The notes beneath the pieces were generated by a model. It was not told where the DNA came from. It saw only the letters and a program-made list of their open reading frames with translations, and ran no database searches. Below are positions 55,236 through 64,000 of a stretch of 64,000 bases of DNA, in pieces. The stretch spans positions 1 to 64,000 of the forward strand of contig JAEUIQ010000028.1 of assembly GCA_016794985.1 (NCBI GenBank), read 5' to 3'. Source of the stretch: Planctomycetaceae bacterium (GTDB lineage: Bacteria > Planctomycetota > Planctomycetia > Pirellulales > Pirellulaceae). Numbering within the stretch: the stretch's first letter is position 1; every line of letters begins with the position of its first letter. The position numbers and the translations under genes were made by a program.

Positions 55236-56177
55236 CTAGTCGATTCGTTTGCGAATTTGCATCTGAAGATCTTCCAGCAGCACTCCCAATTGAGCAAAGT
55301 CCAGCCGGTTCAATTCGGCCTCATCCATTCCTGGTTGGCCCAACAAGGTTTGAAACGACTGGATCATCCGAATGCGCTCTTGTGCCTGCCCCTCCAGACG
55401 ACCCTCCAGACGACCCTCAAGTTGCCCCTCCAGACGACCCCGACGTTCGCTCTCTTCCCTAGCTGCGGCTTCCGCCGCTAAGCGTGTGTTTTCGTCAAGC
55501 TCCCACTTCAAACGAGCTTGATAGTAACGGCGCTGTTCAGGGTGGCGGGAAATCATTTCGAGAACTCCTAATGCCTCAGCAAATATCGGCGACGGCAATC
55601 GCCGTTGAATCGCTTCGTGTGAACGACCCTGGGCTCGGCAAAAGAAATCCATCCATTGCTCCAGCGGATCGAGTACCACACCCTCATTATCGTTCGGACT
55701 GCCATACTTTGGCAACTCCAACGTGTTTATTTCTAGGCATTCAGTCAGTTCGAATCCCAACTCGGTCCGCAGACGAAATTGATGATGGTACGCGGTACGA
55801 CCTGGGAACAGGACTCCCTTCAGCAAGCAAATTCCAATCGACGGACGGAGTTGATGATAACTGTCGCCTTTGCCTATTTGCTCAATTAACTGGGTGGCAA
55901 CATAGTACGTCAACCGCTCGGGCAACCAAGCAGGGACCGTTCGTTGAACCTCAATGTTATACCGTCGGCCCATTCCATCCTCGGCCAAGATATCCAAGAT
56001 GGCCAGTTTGTCGTCCTCAAACTGCTGTGGTTGAATCGGGTTCAAGTACTCGACGGCCACGATCGGAACATCGGGACGCAAAACCGAATTCAGGAAATGG
56101 ATCGTCAATTGTGGATGCTCAGGATTCCCCAACAACATCTTGCAGGCAAAGTCAACCGTCGGATCGATGTCGATCAT
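55236..56177 (-). CDS. Rpn-family recombination-promoting nuclease
   Basis: 313 residues, PD-(D/E)XK fold. DIDPTVDFACKMLLGNPEHP opens the family pattern; catalytic residues are in KLAILDILAEDGMGRRYNIE and VQRT (Asp, Glu, and Gln). YYVATQLIEQIGKGDSYHQL follows. The C-terminal ~90 residues carry tandem EGRLEGQ units (RLEGQLEGRLEGRLEGQ), a frequent, length-variable repeat of the family. Rpn proteins promote recombination in E. coli and are often called PD-(D/E)XK transposases. Confidence 0.8.
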   Translation of the reverse strand: MIDIDPTVDFACKMLLGNPEHPQLTIHFLNSVLRPDVPIVAVEYLNPIQPQQFEDDKLAILDILAEDGMGRRYNIEVQRTVPAWLPERLTYYVATQLIEQIGKGDSYHQLRPSIGICLLKGVLFPGRTAYHHQFRLRTELGFELTECLEINTLELPKYGSPNDNEGVVLDPLEQWMDFFCRAQGRSHEAIQRRLPSPIFAEALGVLEMISRHPEQRRYYQARLKWELDENTRLAAEAAAREESERRGRLEGQLEGRLEGRLEGQAQERIRMIQSFQTLLGQPGMDEAELNRLDFAQLGVLLEDLQMQIRKRID

Positions 56178-56370
56178 AAGCCCTCCTCGAGTGATCTTCG
56201 CGAACTTAGCGAAGCTGCGGTAGGATTATAGCACTGGCAACCAACCGAGTGGGAAATCGAGTTTACAATTAAGATCGGCTCAGGAAGAACCGTTCCAATG
56301 GTCGCGACTCTCTCCGTTATCCAGCGCTGGGTCACGGAACGAGCCACCGCAACCATTACTAGATCGAAGT

Positions 56371-59300
56371 TTAGCGATTCAAAATCGGTCGTGCGTTAGA
56401 CCAGGGGGTCGTGCGCAGATAGATGGGACGAAAGATTCCGCCCGCGCCATACCAATCGTACACGGCAATGCGAATCTTTATTTTCTCACCTGCCTTGACC
56501 GTTTCCGGCAAACGATGGCTGGTTCGCATTTCAAATGCCGTCTCTTTGGTTTCAATCACACCAGCTGAACCAACCGCGTCACCATTGACAAACGCTTGAT
56601 AATGATCATCCACTCCGGAAAAGCACAAGTACAACGAATCACTACTCCAATCTTGCGGCACCAGCACATCTGTTGCATACCACGCCCAGCCGTCTAGCTG
56701 CGTGTGACCTTGTCCCTCCCAGTGAGCATCGATCCGAATCGGTTGCCATGCCGATGCGACCTGTTGGTCCTCTAATTCCGCGTCGGCCCAATTCGCTTGA
56801 AAACCGACTTGATCCGAATCAGGCCGTAAACGCCAATCTTCCGTCACCAAGTTGATGTCCCGCCCCATCAGATCTTCGCGCAGACGCCGACGCAAATCAT
56901 CCCCCCAAACCTTGGGTTCAAAGTCGTTCTGCAAGTGCTGCACAAGGTCCAGCAACAGGCGCGGACCAATCGCCGAAACTGACGGATCGTGATTCAACAA
57001 AGAAACCAGCAAGCGACCTTGGCCGACTTGCGCTTCCCAGACCAAGCCATGCACACGAACGTCCTTAATGTCGTGATTATCCCACAGTGCCAACACCGGC
57101 GAACATTCGCTCCAGTAATCCTGTTGTGGTTGCACTTGACCAGCCAAGTCAAAGTGCTGTAGGTCTCGCAGTGCGTCTTGATAATTGCTCTGCTGTTGCT
57201 CGGTCGCGCCCAACGCGGGATGCGAGAACATGATCGGTCCTCCTCGCAAAAACCAATGCGATTGGGTTGGCAAACTGAAACTTTGTCCGTCTGGAAACAT
57301 CAACACTTTGGCTCCCGCTTCCAATTCATCCAATAGTCTTAAACTAAAACGGCTGGCTAGGATCACTTTGGCACTACCCTGCCCTGCCTCGCTCGGGATT
57401 TCACGCATGCACTTGGTCAGCGATGGATGCTTCAACCAGCGGCTCGGGTCGGCCGCCAAAGTCGAGTCAACCGAATAGGCAACCGGCTGAGGCTCAAGCT
57501 TGGCGACCAACGTGGGAACCAACCACAATGGCCATTGATTTCTGATGACCTGTTGATTCTCACCAGTGCGATCAGCGTCGATGGTTGCCGTCGCTTGCAG
57601 CGTGACTTCGGTCAGTTCTTCAACGGCTGGGAACTTGATCGGCAGGGCCACTTGCGGATGATCCTGAACGGTAGCCGAAAGCAAGTCAGGTCTGTGCAAC
57701 GACCACGGCACTTCGCCTGAGATCATCACTTGGTTGGATTTGGTATCGATCAATTTCCATTCGAGTTTCGCGGGTCGGCTTGACTCGGCGGTTGTCGGCA
57801 AACGTCCTGTTGTCGCCAGCAAGAAATGGAGCTCCGCAGTGTCACCCCCAAACCAAGAACGACGATCGCCCGCGGATCTCAACAACAACATCGACGGCCC
57901 CAGCGCAAACTGTCCGCTCACATCCCACTCGGAAAACTTGTTCGCTCCGAAAGTATCGAGCAAGCCCATCCCCGCAAACGGAAAATCTCGAATCACACTG
58001 AGCACGTAGCCGCCCCAGGGGACCTCACGGCGATAAGTCTCTACTTGATATTTCCGCATCAAATACGCGTAACGAATAGAATCCGATCGCAATCTGGCCA
58101 ACGAGGCAACCCCAGCAACGTTCGCCAACTTTTGCTCGAAGATCGGCCCGGAATCCGAAAAACCAAATGCCCAAAACGGTTGCTCTTCCCAAGGATGCTC
58201 CGCCAAGTGTCGTTTTTCATGCGCCGCCATTGTTCGAAAATCTGGCCAGGTATCCGCTGCAATTGCCTCGCCCAATACCAAAGGTTTGGCTTGCCGAGCC
58301 TGGATGTATTCGCGCAGCTGTTGTAAGGATGCGACCCAGGTGTGGTTGTTGCCGTAAGGATGATCATCCCAAATATCGCTAACTCGATTCCACGAAATCC
58401 AACTGCTGTCGTCCTCCACAATCGCGCCGGGAACTTGTCGATGGACCAAGTCGTAGAGATGCTGGATCACGCTCAATTCGGCGGAAGAACCCGTTTCACA
58501 GGTCAAGCTTCGCAAGATCACCGAAGGATGATTGCGATCAAAGTTAGTAAACTCTGCATACTCGCGACTCAGATCGTTGAGGTTGGCTTGAATCAATTGC
58601 GCATGCCAAGTGGGATACTCAATCCAAGTCAACATCCCGCATTCATCGGCGAGTTCCAAATAGCGTTTCGGCGGGATCCATAAACAATACTTCATCAAGT
58701 TAGCACCCAGTCGCCGAGCTGCCTGCAACTCGGACAGCATCAGATTTTCATCCAACGTCGGCGCTAGCGAACTAGGGGTAAAGCCCCAATTCAATAAGCC
58801 TTGAATCACAACCGGATCACCATTGAGTAGCATTTGATGCCCACGGGTCTCATATCGTCGAATACCGGTGCGAAACCAAGCCGTGTGTGCAGGCTCTGCT
58901 TGGGAATCCTCCGTCGCCAGCAACTCGACCTGGATCCCATACAACCACGGAGCGTCGGGCGACCATGGTTGGCCGCCCGGAAGAGGCAGCTCGGCTTGCC
59001 AGCGACCGTTTCGCAGTTGTTGCGGCTCGATCACATACTCGAACGTTTGGGGCGCCAGTGTCGGATGAATTTCCCAGACAGGACGACGCACAACTGAATT
59101 CTCGCTAGTGCGATGTTCCACACGTCGATGGGGTGGCGATACCGTGAATCGCACTCGGTGAGTCGTGTTGGGCCGAACGTGAAGTTCCAAATCAACGAGG
59201 ATCTCGTGCCGACCGTCAGGCGAGAAATTGCCCAGCACCAGTGAATCGTTCGCGTTGATACGTTGTACCGGCCGTAACTCTAGCCGCACCGATTGCCAAA

Positions 59301-59889
59301 TGCCGCCGAAGTGGGGCAGGAACACCGGCAGGAACCCTTGCGTGTGATGACCAACCCGCTCATCAACTTCAACCTCTAAAACATTCGGCCCCGCGTCCTT
59401 CCAGACGCTTTCAATCGAACAGCTCCACGGGGTCCATGGGCCCAAATGCGAACCAACAAGCTGGCCGTTGAACTTTGCGACGGCTTGGGTCGCAACCCCA
59501 TCGAATACCACAAACCATTCGCAAGGCCCAAGACTCGCTTCTTGTTGTCGGCGCCAATCCGCAATCTGCTGAGAGATGCCTGCCGTCAACGAAAGCCGAT
59601 ACGTGCCGCGCCCATCAAAGGTGGTCCCGAGGAAGTCCTCCCATGGGGCTGGAACCGTCGCAGCCTGCCAATCTTGCTGATCAGCGCGACGAAATTGCCA
59701 GGAAGTTGAAGGCAGCTCATAAGTCGCATACCCCGACTCGGGACGACCGGTAACGGACCAGCCCGCAGCGTGTTTCGCTGACGACTCATCATCTACGACC
59801 TGCCCCCACGTTGCCGCTTCAATCCAGCCGAACACTAAAAACGCGAAACACGGGAAGCCACTGCGACAAAAGTCGGACAACCAGTTCAC
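56371..59889 (-). CDS. Large exported glycoside hydrolase family 2-like protein
   Basis: 1172 residues. GTG 59889 is the likely start: AAGGAG lies five bases upstream and a signal peptide follows (DFCRSGFPCFAFLVFGWIEA). Order: sugar-binding jelly-roll (FDGRGTYRLSL, HFGGIWQSVRLELRP), immunoglobulin-like domain, TIM barrel, then a long C-terminal part ending with a second galactose-binding-like domain (LYLCFSGVDDHYQAFVNGDA). In the barrel HPSVILRSLTCETGSS corresponds to the family acid/base motif, usually Asn-Glu, here Cys-Glu; VLGEAIAADTW is the probable nucleophile Glu. A beta-glycosidase acting on complex polysaccharide is likely, though the altered motif leaves doubt. Confidence 0.72.
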   Translation of the reverse strand: MNWLSDFCRSGFPCFAFLVFGWIEAATWGQVVDDESSAKHAAGWSVTGRPESGYATYELPSTSWQFRRADQQDWQAATVPAPWEDFLGTTFDGRGTYRLSLTAGISQQIADWRRQQEASLGPCEWFVVFDGVATQAVAKFNGQLVGSHLGPWTPWSCSIESVWKDAGPNVLEVEVDERVGHHTQGFLPVFLPHFGGIWQSVRLELRPVQRINANDSLVLGNFSPDGRHEILVDLELHVRPNTTHRVRFTVSPPHRRVEHRTSENSVVRRPVWEIHPTLAPQTFEYVIEPQQLRNGRWQAELPLPGGQPWSPDAPWLYGIQVELLATEDSQAEPAHTAWFRTGIRRYETRGHQMLLNGDPVVIQGLLNWGFTPSSLAPTLDENLMLSELQAARRLGANLMKYCLWIPPKRYLELADECGMLTWIEYPTWHAQLIQANLNDLSREYAEFTNFDRNHPSVILRSLTCETGSSAELSVIQHLYDLVHRQVPGAIVEDDSSWISWNRVSDIWDDHPYGNNHTWVASLQQLREYIQARQAKPLVLGEAIAADTWPDFRTMAAHEKRHLAEHPWEEQPFWAFGFSDSGPIFEQKLANVAGVASLARLRSDSIRYAYLMRKYQVETYRREVPWGGYVLSVIRDFPFAGMGLLDTFGANKFSEWDVSGQFALGPSMLLLRSAGDRRSWFGGDTAELHFLLATTGRLPTTAESSRPAKLEWKLIDTKSNQVMISGEVPWSLHRPDLLSATVQDHPQVALPIKFPAVEELTEVTLQATATIDADRTGENQQVIRNQWPLWLVPTLVAKLEPQPVAYSVDSTLAADPSRWLKHPSLTKCMREIPSEAGQGSAKVILASRFSLRLLDELEAGAKVLMFPDGQSFSLPTQSHWFLRGGPIMFSHPALGATEQQQSNYQDALRDLQHFDLAGQVQPQQDYWSECSPVLALWDNHDIKDVRVHGLVWEAQVGQGRLLVSLLNHDPSVSAIGPRLLLDLVQHLQNDFEPKVWGDDLRRRLREDLMGRDINLVTEDWRLRPDSDQVGFQANWADAELEDQQVASAWQPIRIDAHWEGQGHTQLDGWAWYATDVLVPQDWSSDSLYLCFSGVDDHYQAFVNGDAVGSAGVIETKETAFEMRTSHRLPETVKAGEKIKIRIAVYDWYGAGGIFRPIYLRTTPWSNARPILNR

Positions 59890-59913
59890 ATGAACTCCTT
59901 GGCCCAATGGGAC

Positions 59914-62900
59914 CTATTGGCTGGTGAGGTAGGCCCACAGATCCGCCCAGTCTTGCGCGGAAGCGTTATCCATCAATCCGGTTGGCATCAAGGAGCGCGG
60001 CGCAGGTCGCGACCACTCGATTTCATCACGCGCGAGTTGCCAAGTTTGACCTTGCTGATCCTCGAGAATAATAGCGTCAGTGCTTTCGTAGACCGGACGA
60101 CCAATGAACAAGGTTCCATCCACCTTTTGAATCCACAAGGGACGGTAACGATCCGTAATGCGAGAATCAGGATTCAAGATAACTTTCAAGATTTCGCCAC
60201 GTTGAAATCGACGACTAACACCCGCCAGCGAGGGCCCAAGTCTGCCGTTTTGCCCATGACACAATTGGCAATTCTGTTGTGCATAAATTCGCTTGCCTCG
60301 AGCGGCATCACCTTGGTCCCACTTCACTTTGGTTTCCAGATCCTCAACCGCGCGAACAAGCTCTTTCTCGCTCCAAGCCGGTCGCTGCACCTTGAACATC
60401 TGGGCGTGCTGCTCGCGAACCTTGGCGATCCAACTCACCACTTGCTTTGATAGTTCCGCCGTCTCACTCCCCGGATCATCTCGCAAGCGCCACCGGTTCA
60501 CCAGTTCGGTAAGTTGATCCAACAACTCTGGCTCCAATGAGCGAGCATCCCAACGCTCGGTCGCTCGTAGCAACTTCGCAACGACTTGTTGTTGTTCGCG
60601 AACCGGCAAGAAGGTGATTACCGGAATTTGAGTCACGCGCTCCCATTCCGAGGACTTCGCCAATTGCTGCGCTAAAGTGGGATGGTCCAGGCATAACAGC
60701 CCGCCTAATTCGTCAAAGCGCTGCTGCCAATTGCGGTCGGTACTGATGTGCCATTGCTCTTGCTGCCGGTCCACATGCATTAAATAGTCGACGACCACAG
60801 GATCAATACTCTCCGGCCACGGCTTGGGAATAGCCGCCAACAAGACCATGGCTCGCGTGCGTTCCACAGGGTCCCAACCATCCGTCAAGGTACCTGTGGA
60901 CGAAAGACGCTGTTGGCTAAGCTCGGACCATTTTTGCCAACGGCTGGGCAATGTTTCCATATCCAGTCCCAACAAAAGTTGGATTTCTAGCAGTCGTTGC
61001 CAAGTTTCGGCCAAATCTTTGGGTGCAATGTCTGGTTGGGCACTGCCATCCACCGAGCCGTCCGAAACAGTCGGCGCAGGGTGAATCGTATCGTGCGGAA
61101 AATTCGCCCACACCGCGGTCAAGTTCGCGATCAGTTCAGCCTCAAGGTGTGGCTCGGCAGTCCAGGCCACTTGGCGGCGCATGAAGTCCCAGGGACCGGT
61201 TTGCCCGTCCGTCGGCACAGGACTCCGCAACGCCCACCGCCAAATCAAGAACCAATCGGCCCAGTGCAACTGGCCATGTTTCCCAGCAACGACTTGCTGC
61301 AACTCATTGGCAAAACCTTGACTGACGGCGCGACCTTGTTCCGCTGACAACTCCCCAGTCGCATCACGATGAGCCAAGGCTGCCAACCACCAAGCGACGC
61401 TCTTGCGCTCCGAGTTTTCTCCTTGAGCCGAAGAGCCAACTTGCTGCCACAGCCACTCATCGCCTTGTACCGATAACGCCATCAAATAACGCGCATCGAT
61501 CGCTGCGAACTCGGCCGGAGTTGCCGGCGTACTGGGTATTCCTGCCATCGCCAACCAAGTGACAGCCTCGGCCCATTCCAAGGAACGACCAGCAAAGTGC
61601 CCGCGCAGTTCGTCCACATGACGTGAGGACTCCCAGTGCGACGTGTTGCCCAGCACCAAATCGCGGCGCATGATCCGCTGGCCCGCCGTCTGCCAGCTTT
61701 GCAACTGTTCAGGGGACGCGGCCGCCGCCCATTGCTCCAGCACCTCTGCCAAGACGGCTTCTTGTTCCCGAAGTCTTGACCAAAGATCACGTGTTGCCTC
61801 GCTCGAGGACTGTTGACTCAAGTTTGCATTCGTCGCAAACCATTTGGCGAGCGACTCGAGCGGCGGTTGTTGACTTCCGTTCGTGGAAGTCTCTGCCCGT
61901 TCGACAACGTACACGGAGCCAGCCGTGTTGCGACCGCCGGTAGCGATCCATAGTCGCCCCTGATTGTCGAACGCGATTGCCGTCGGGGCAAACGCGACAT
62001 TGGCTTGACTCTCGATCAATACCTCGGGTTCATCCGGTCGAGCACCGCACGGCCGCGGCTGAATGTAGATCCGCCCAAAAGTCCAATCGGCGAAGACGGC
62101 AGCACCGAAATACGCCGCACCCCAAGCGGCCCGGCGTTGAACTGCCACACCCGTGGGCGAACCGCGACCGGTCTCGGCTCGGATTGCAGCACTTCCTAAA
62201 CTGCCATTTGGTTTCTTGAAACATCGACTAACCCAGCCAATGTCTGCTCCCTCATAAGCCGAGACTAAGGTCGTCGGACGATACCACGGCAACCCCGCAT
62301 CGCGTTCATCATCGCTGTCATAAATCAAGAACGAACCATCCAAGTCAAAATCAAAGTCGTAAGCGTTGCGAAGTCCGTGGACCAGCACTTGTCGTGTTCG
62401 TCCATCGGGACTGATCCGACCCAACACACCGGCTTGGGGGCGAGGTATTGGTATGGTCGTCGTGATAAAGTCGCGATCAATCAGAGCCCCGTTGCCCGCG
62501 ATGAAATACAGCCAACCGTCGGTACCGCGTTTCACCGCATGAAAATCATGTTCGCCACCCGTCTTCGGCAACGTGAGCCACGGCACTGCCTTTTGTCCAG
62601 CCGTACGTGGTACCTGCCAGATGGCGTCGTCAGCCACGACCCACAAGCATTCTGGTTCGACCAAAAGGCCTTGGGCTCCTTGCCGAGGTTGAAAACTCGT
62701 CGCTTCGAACTTGTCAGCCACACCGTCGGCATCCGTATCGAGCAGTTGTCTTAAGTAGCCCGGCCCAGCAACATACACTTCGTTGTCGGGACCAATGGCC
62801 ATGCAATGAATGTCGTGGGCAAGGTCATCGCCCGCGTATCGTGTCACTTTGAACCCCGAACAGACTTTCGGAAGTCCAGAGTCGGTTGCTGGGTATGCTG

Positions 62901-64000
62901 CATGAGAGTCAACGAGCCCAAGTCGCGACCCTGAATGTTCGTCGTGCTCGGGCCGAGCATTGGACACGGTTTTGGCTATGGCACTTCCATGCGACAGAGC
63001 CACCCAACTCACCAAGATCAATGCCACACCCGCGATCATGGAGTGCCGCGATCGCAAAATCAGCCCAAAACCAACCAACAGACACAACAGGCAGACGACC
63101 AAAATCGAAGCGACAATGGTTGTGTCTGGAGGTGAATCTTGCAACGACGCCCTCGAGAGGGCCAATGCGGTCAAAATTCCGTTGTTCATCGCGTGCAGAA
63201 GCACACTGGGCCACAAGCTGCCACTCCGAATGCAGACCCAGCCCAGAATCATGCCGAGCGACGCGGTTACCAAAAACCGCAGCGGAGCAACGGAACTTTC
63301 CACAATGAAATGGAACAGCCCAAAGGCCAAGCTGCTCAACACAATCGCAATCCACTCCCGATTCTTCTGCCGCAGACTTTGCAGGAGGAGTCCTCGAAAG
63401 AACCATTCTTCGCAAACCGCAGGAACAATGGCCAAACAAACGACCAGGACACCGATGGGTATTTCCGACCACCCGCTCGTCTGTTGCAATGCCAACTGTA
63501 CGACTTGACTCGACCAAGCAGTTGATTCTGTGCCTAACATCCATGCGCGCCATTGGCTCAGAGCCCATAAACTCAAAGCGACCAATGGCCACAAGCCAAC
63601 GCCCAATAAGGTTCCCGCCACAGCGGTCGTCCAACTCGGACAACGCAGTGCAAATGTCGGCACCAAAGCAAAACCGCGCCATAACACGGCGACCACGGGC
63701 AAGATCAAAAACAAAGTCAAGGTAAAGAAAGTCATGGTTCCCACCATCAAGAGCGCGGTTGATTCTGCTTGCAACCGCCCCATAATTCCCAGCATCACAA
63801 ACTGCGTGGGAAACAAAAGTGCCAAGACCAAGAACGCGAAAGCCGGGCTGGGAATTCGCTGAGTTCGGTTTCGCTGAAGCAGTTCACGCCAACTGCCTTG
63901 GCTGCCGTACAAAACAGCATCTGAACCAAAGACCTGCGCCGCCAAACTCAATGCAGCCGCCGAATACAATATCGTGCTGACCACGGACAGCCACGCAAAA
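59914..64000 (-). CDS. Fusion: permease end, CPBP protease, PVC dehydrogenase, haem-binding domain (partial)
   Basis: Over 1360 residues with no stop before the window edge. From the edge: a transporter-like tail (AWLSVVSTILYSAAALSLAA, as at the end of NatB-type permeases), a CPBP intramembrane protease (VCEEWFFRGLLLQ; FGLFHF; LLHAMNNGI), then after ATG-containing hydrophobic HSMIAGVALILVSWVALSHG a beta-propeller PVC-type dehydrogenase (DIHCMAIGPDNEVYVAGPGY, QLLDTDADGVADKF, GGEHDFHAVKRGTDGWLYFI), a helical region, and a haem-binding CQLCH site at 60256-60270 with following CXXCH-type cytochrome features. The last fused unit might be a separate gene starting at 63039 in the same frame, since a signal-peptide-like segment begins there. 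Six bases of gap precede the GH2 frame. Confidence 0.7.
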   Translation of the reverse strand, partial: FAWLSVVSTILYSAAALSLAAQVFGSDAVLYGSQGSWRELLQRNRTQRIPSPAFAFLVLALLFPTQFVMLGIMGRLQAESTALLMVGTMTFFTLTLFLILPVVAVLWRGFALVPTFALRCPSWTTAVAGTLLGVGLWPLVALSLWALSQWRAWMLGTESTAWSSQVVQLALQQTSGWSEIPIGVLVVCLAIVPAVCEEWFFRGLLLQSLRQKNREWIAIVLSSLAFGLFHFIVESSVAPLRFLVTASLGMILGWVCIRSGSLWPSVLLHAMNNGILTALALSRASLQDSPPDTTIVASILVVCLLCLLVGFGLILRSRHSMIAGVALILVSWVALSHGSAIAKTVSNARPEHDEHSGSRLGLVDSHAAYPATDSGLPKVCSGFKVTRYAGDDLAHDIHCMAIGPDNEVYVAGPGYLRQLLDTDADGVADKFEATSFQPRQGAQGLLVEPECLWVVADDAIWQVPRTAGQKAVPWLTLPKTGGEHDFHAVKRGTDGWLYFIAGNGALIDRDFITTTIPIPRPQAGVLGRISPDGRTRQVLVHGLRNAYDFDFDLDGSFLIYDSDDERDAGLPWYRPTTLVSAYEGADIGWVSRCFKKPNGSLGSAAIRAETGRGSPTGVAVQRRAAWGAAYFGAAVFADWTFGRIYIQPRPCGARPDEPEVLIESQANVAFAPTAIAFDNQGRLWIATGGRNTAGSVYVVERAETSTNGSQQPPLESLAKWFATNANLSQQSSSEATRDLWSRLREQEAVLAEVLEQWAAAASPEQLQSWQTAGQRIMRRDLVLGNTSHWESSRHVDELRGHFAGRSLEWAEAVTWLAMAGIPSTPATPAEFAAIDARYLMALSVQGDEWLWQQVGSSAQGENSERKSVAWWLAALAHRDATGELSAEQGRAVSQGFANELQQVVAGKHGQLHWADWFLIWRWALRSPVPTDGQTGPWDFMRRQVAWTAEPHLEAELIANLTAVWANFPHDTIHPAPTVSDGSVDGSAQPDIAPKDLAETWQRLLEIQLLLGLDMETLPSRWQKWSELSQQRLSSTGTLTDGWDPVERTRAMVLLAAIPKPWPESIDPVVVDYLMHVDRQQEQWHISTDRNWQQRFDELGGLLCLDHPTLAQQLAKSSEWERVTQIPVITFLPVREQQQVVAKLLRATERWDARSLEPELLDQLTELVNRWRLRDDPGSETAELSKQVVSWIAKVREQHAQMFKVQRPAWSEKELVRAVEDLETKVKWDQGDAARGKRIYAQQNCQLCHGQNGRLGPSLAGVSRRFQRGEILKVILNPDSRITDRYRPLWIQKVDGTLFIGRPVYESTDAIILEDQQGQTWQLARDEIEWSRPAPRSLMPTGLMDNASAQDWADLWAYLTSQ

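Overview
The window looks like chromosomal DNA of a planctomycete, most likely of the Pirellula/Rhodopirellula group. Markers seen here are a Cys-rich YTV-repeat cell-wall protein, a DUF1559 protein with a prepilin N-terminus, a tetrahydromethanopterin C1 enzyme (mch), a PVC-type haem-binding beta-propeller dehydrogenase, several planctomycete-type small zinc-ribbon proteins, many secreted proteins of unknown function and many short palindromic intergenic repeats. The species cannot be named from sequence reading alone.

Layout. 1-12 kb: a partial Flp pilin gene, a UvrA-family ATPase, kdsA with a clear promoter, a three-gene cluster of secreted proteins on the minus strand (one DUF1573-like), slyX-mch, and an SRP RNA gene between two palindromic repeat arrays just upstream of dnaX. 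12-26 kb: the YTV protein, a Uma2 endonuclease, a HEAT/TPR protein, an STN-like secreted protein, a fused uroporphyrinogen-III synthase/decarboxylase (HemD-HemE), an ABC ATPase, an SMP-30 lactonase, RecD, a 75-bp tandem array and a zinc alcohol dehydrogenase.

26.2-33.9 kb is an accessory island. A 24-bp perfect direct repeat lies at 26195-26218 and at 33887-33910; the right copy is the 3' end of a tRNA gene with anticodon CAT. Between them one operon-like run reads rightwards: a small unknown gene, a short SAM methyltransferase, an Eco57I-like N6-adenine methylase, a T5orf172/GIY-YIG-helicase restriction protein, and a trio made of a TIGR04255-like protein and two partners. No integrase is recognisable. 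The tRNA's probable original terminator now lies 7.7 kb away, just outside the left repeat, which supports insertion. This restriction-modification plus trio cassette is the best candidate in the window for an under-described system.

34-36 kb is gene-poor and repeat-rich (a 37/38-bp array and a 378-bp tandem duplication). 36-50 kb on the minus strand holds the DUF1559 protein, a 1683-residue TPR protein with an embedded C39-like peptidase domain, a prenyltransferase/squalene-oxidase-repeat protein, mnmE, yidC with a PDZ-like insert, and a lipoyl E2 acyltransferase. At 50.3-50.4 kb, minus strand, there is a candidate 6S-like structured RNA with its own TATAAT box and terminator. 50-64 kb holds a LamG protein, two exported proteins, a three-gene plus-strand operon (zinc ribbon, unknown, lipoprotein), an Rpn-family nuclease, a large glycoside hydrolase family 2 protein, and a very large ORF running off the right edge that joins a transporter-like end, a CPBP intramembrane protease, a PVC dehydrogenase and a haem-binding domain.

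All functions come from reading motifs and family resemblance by eye; no database search was run.
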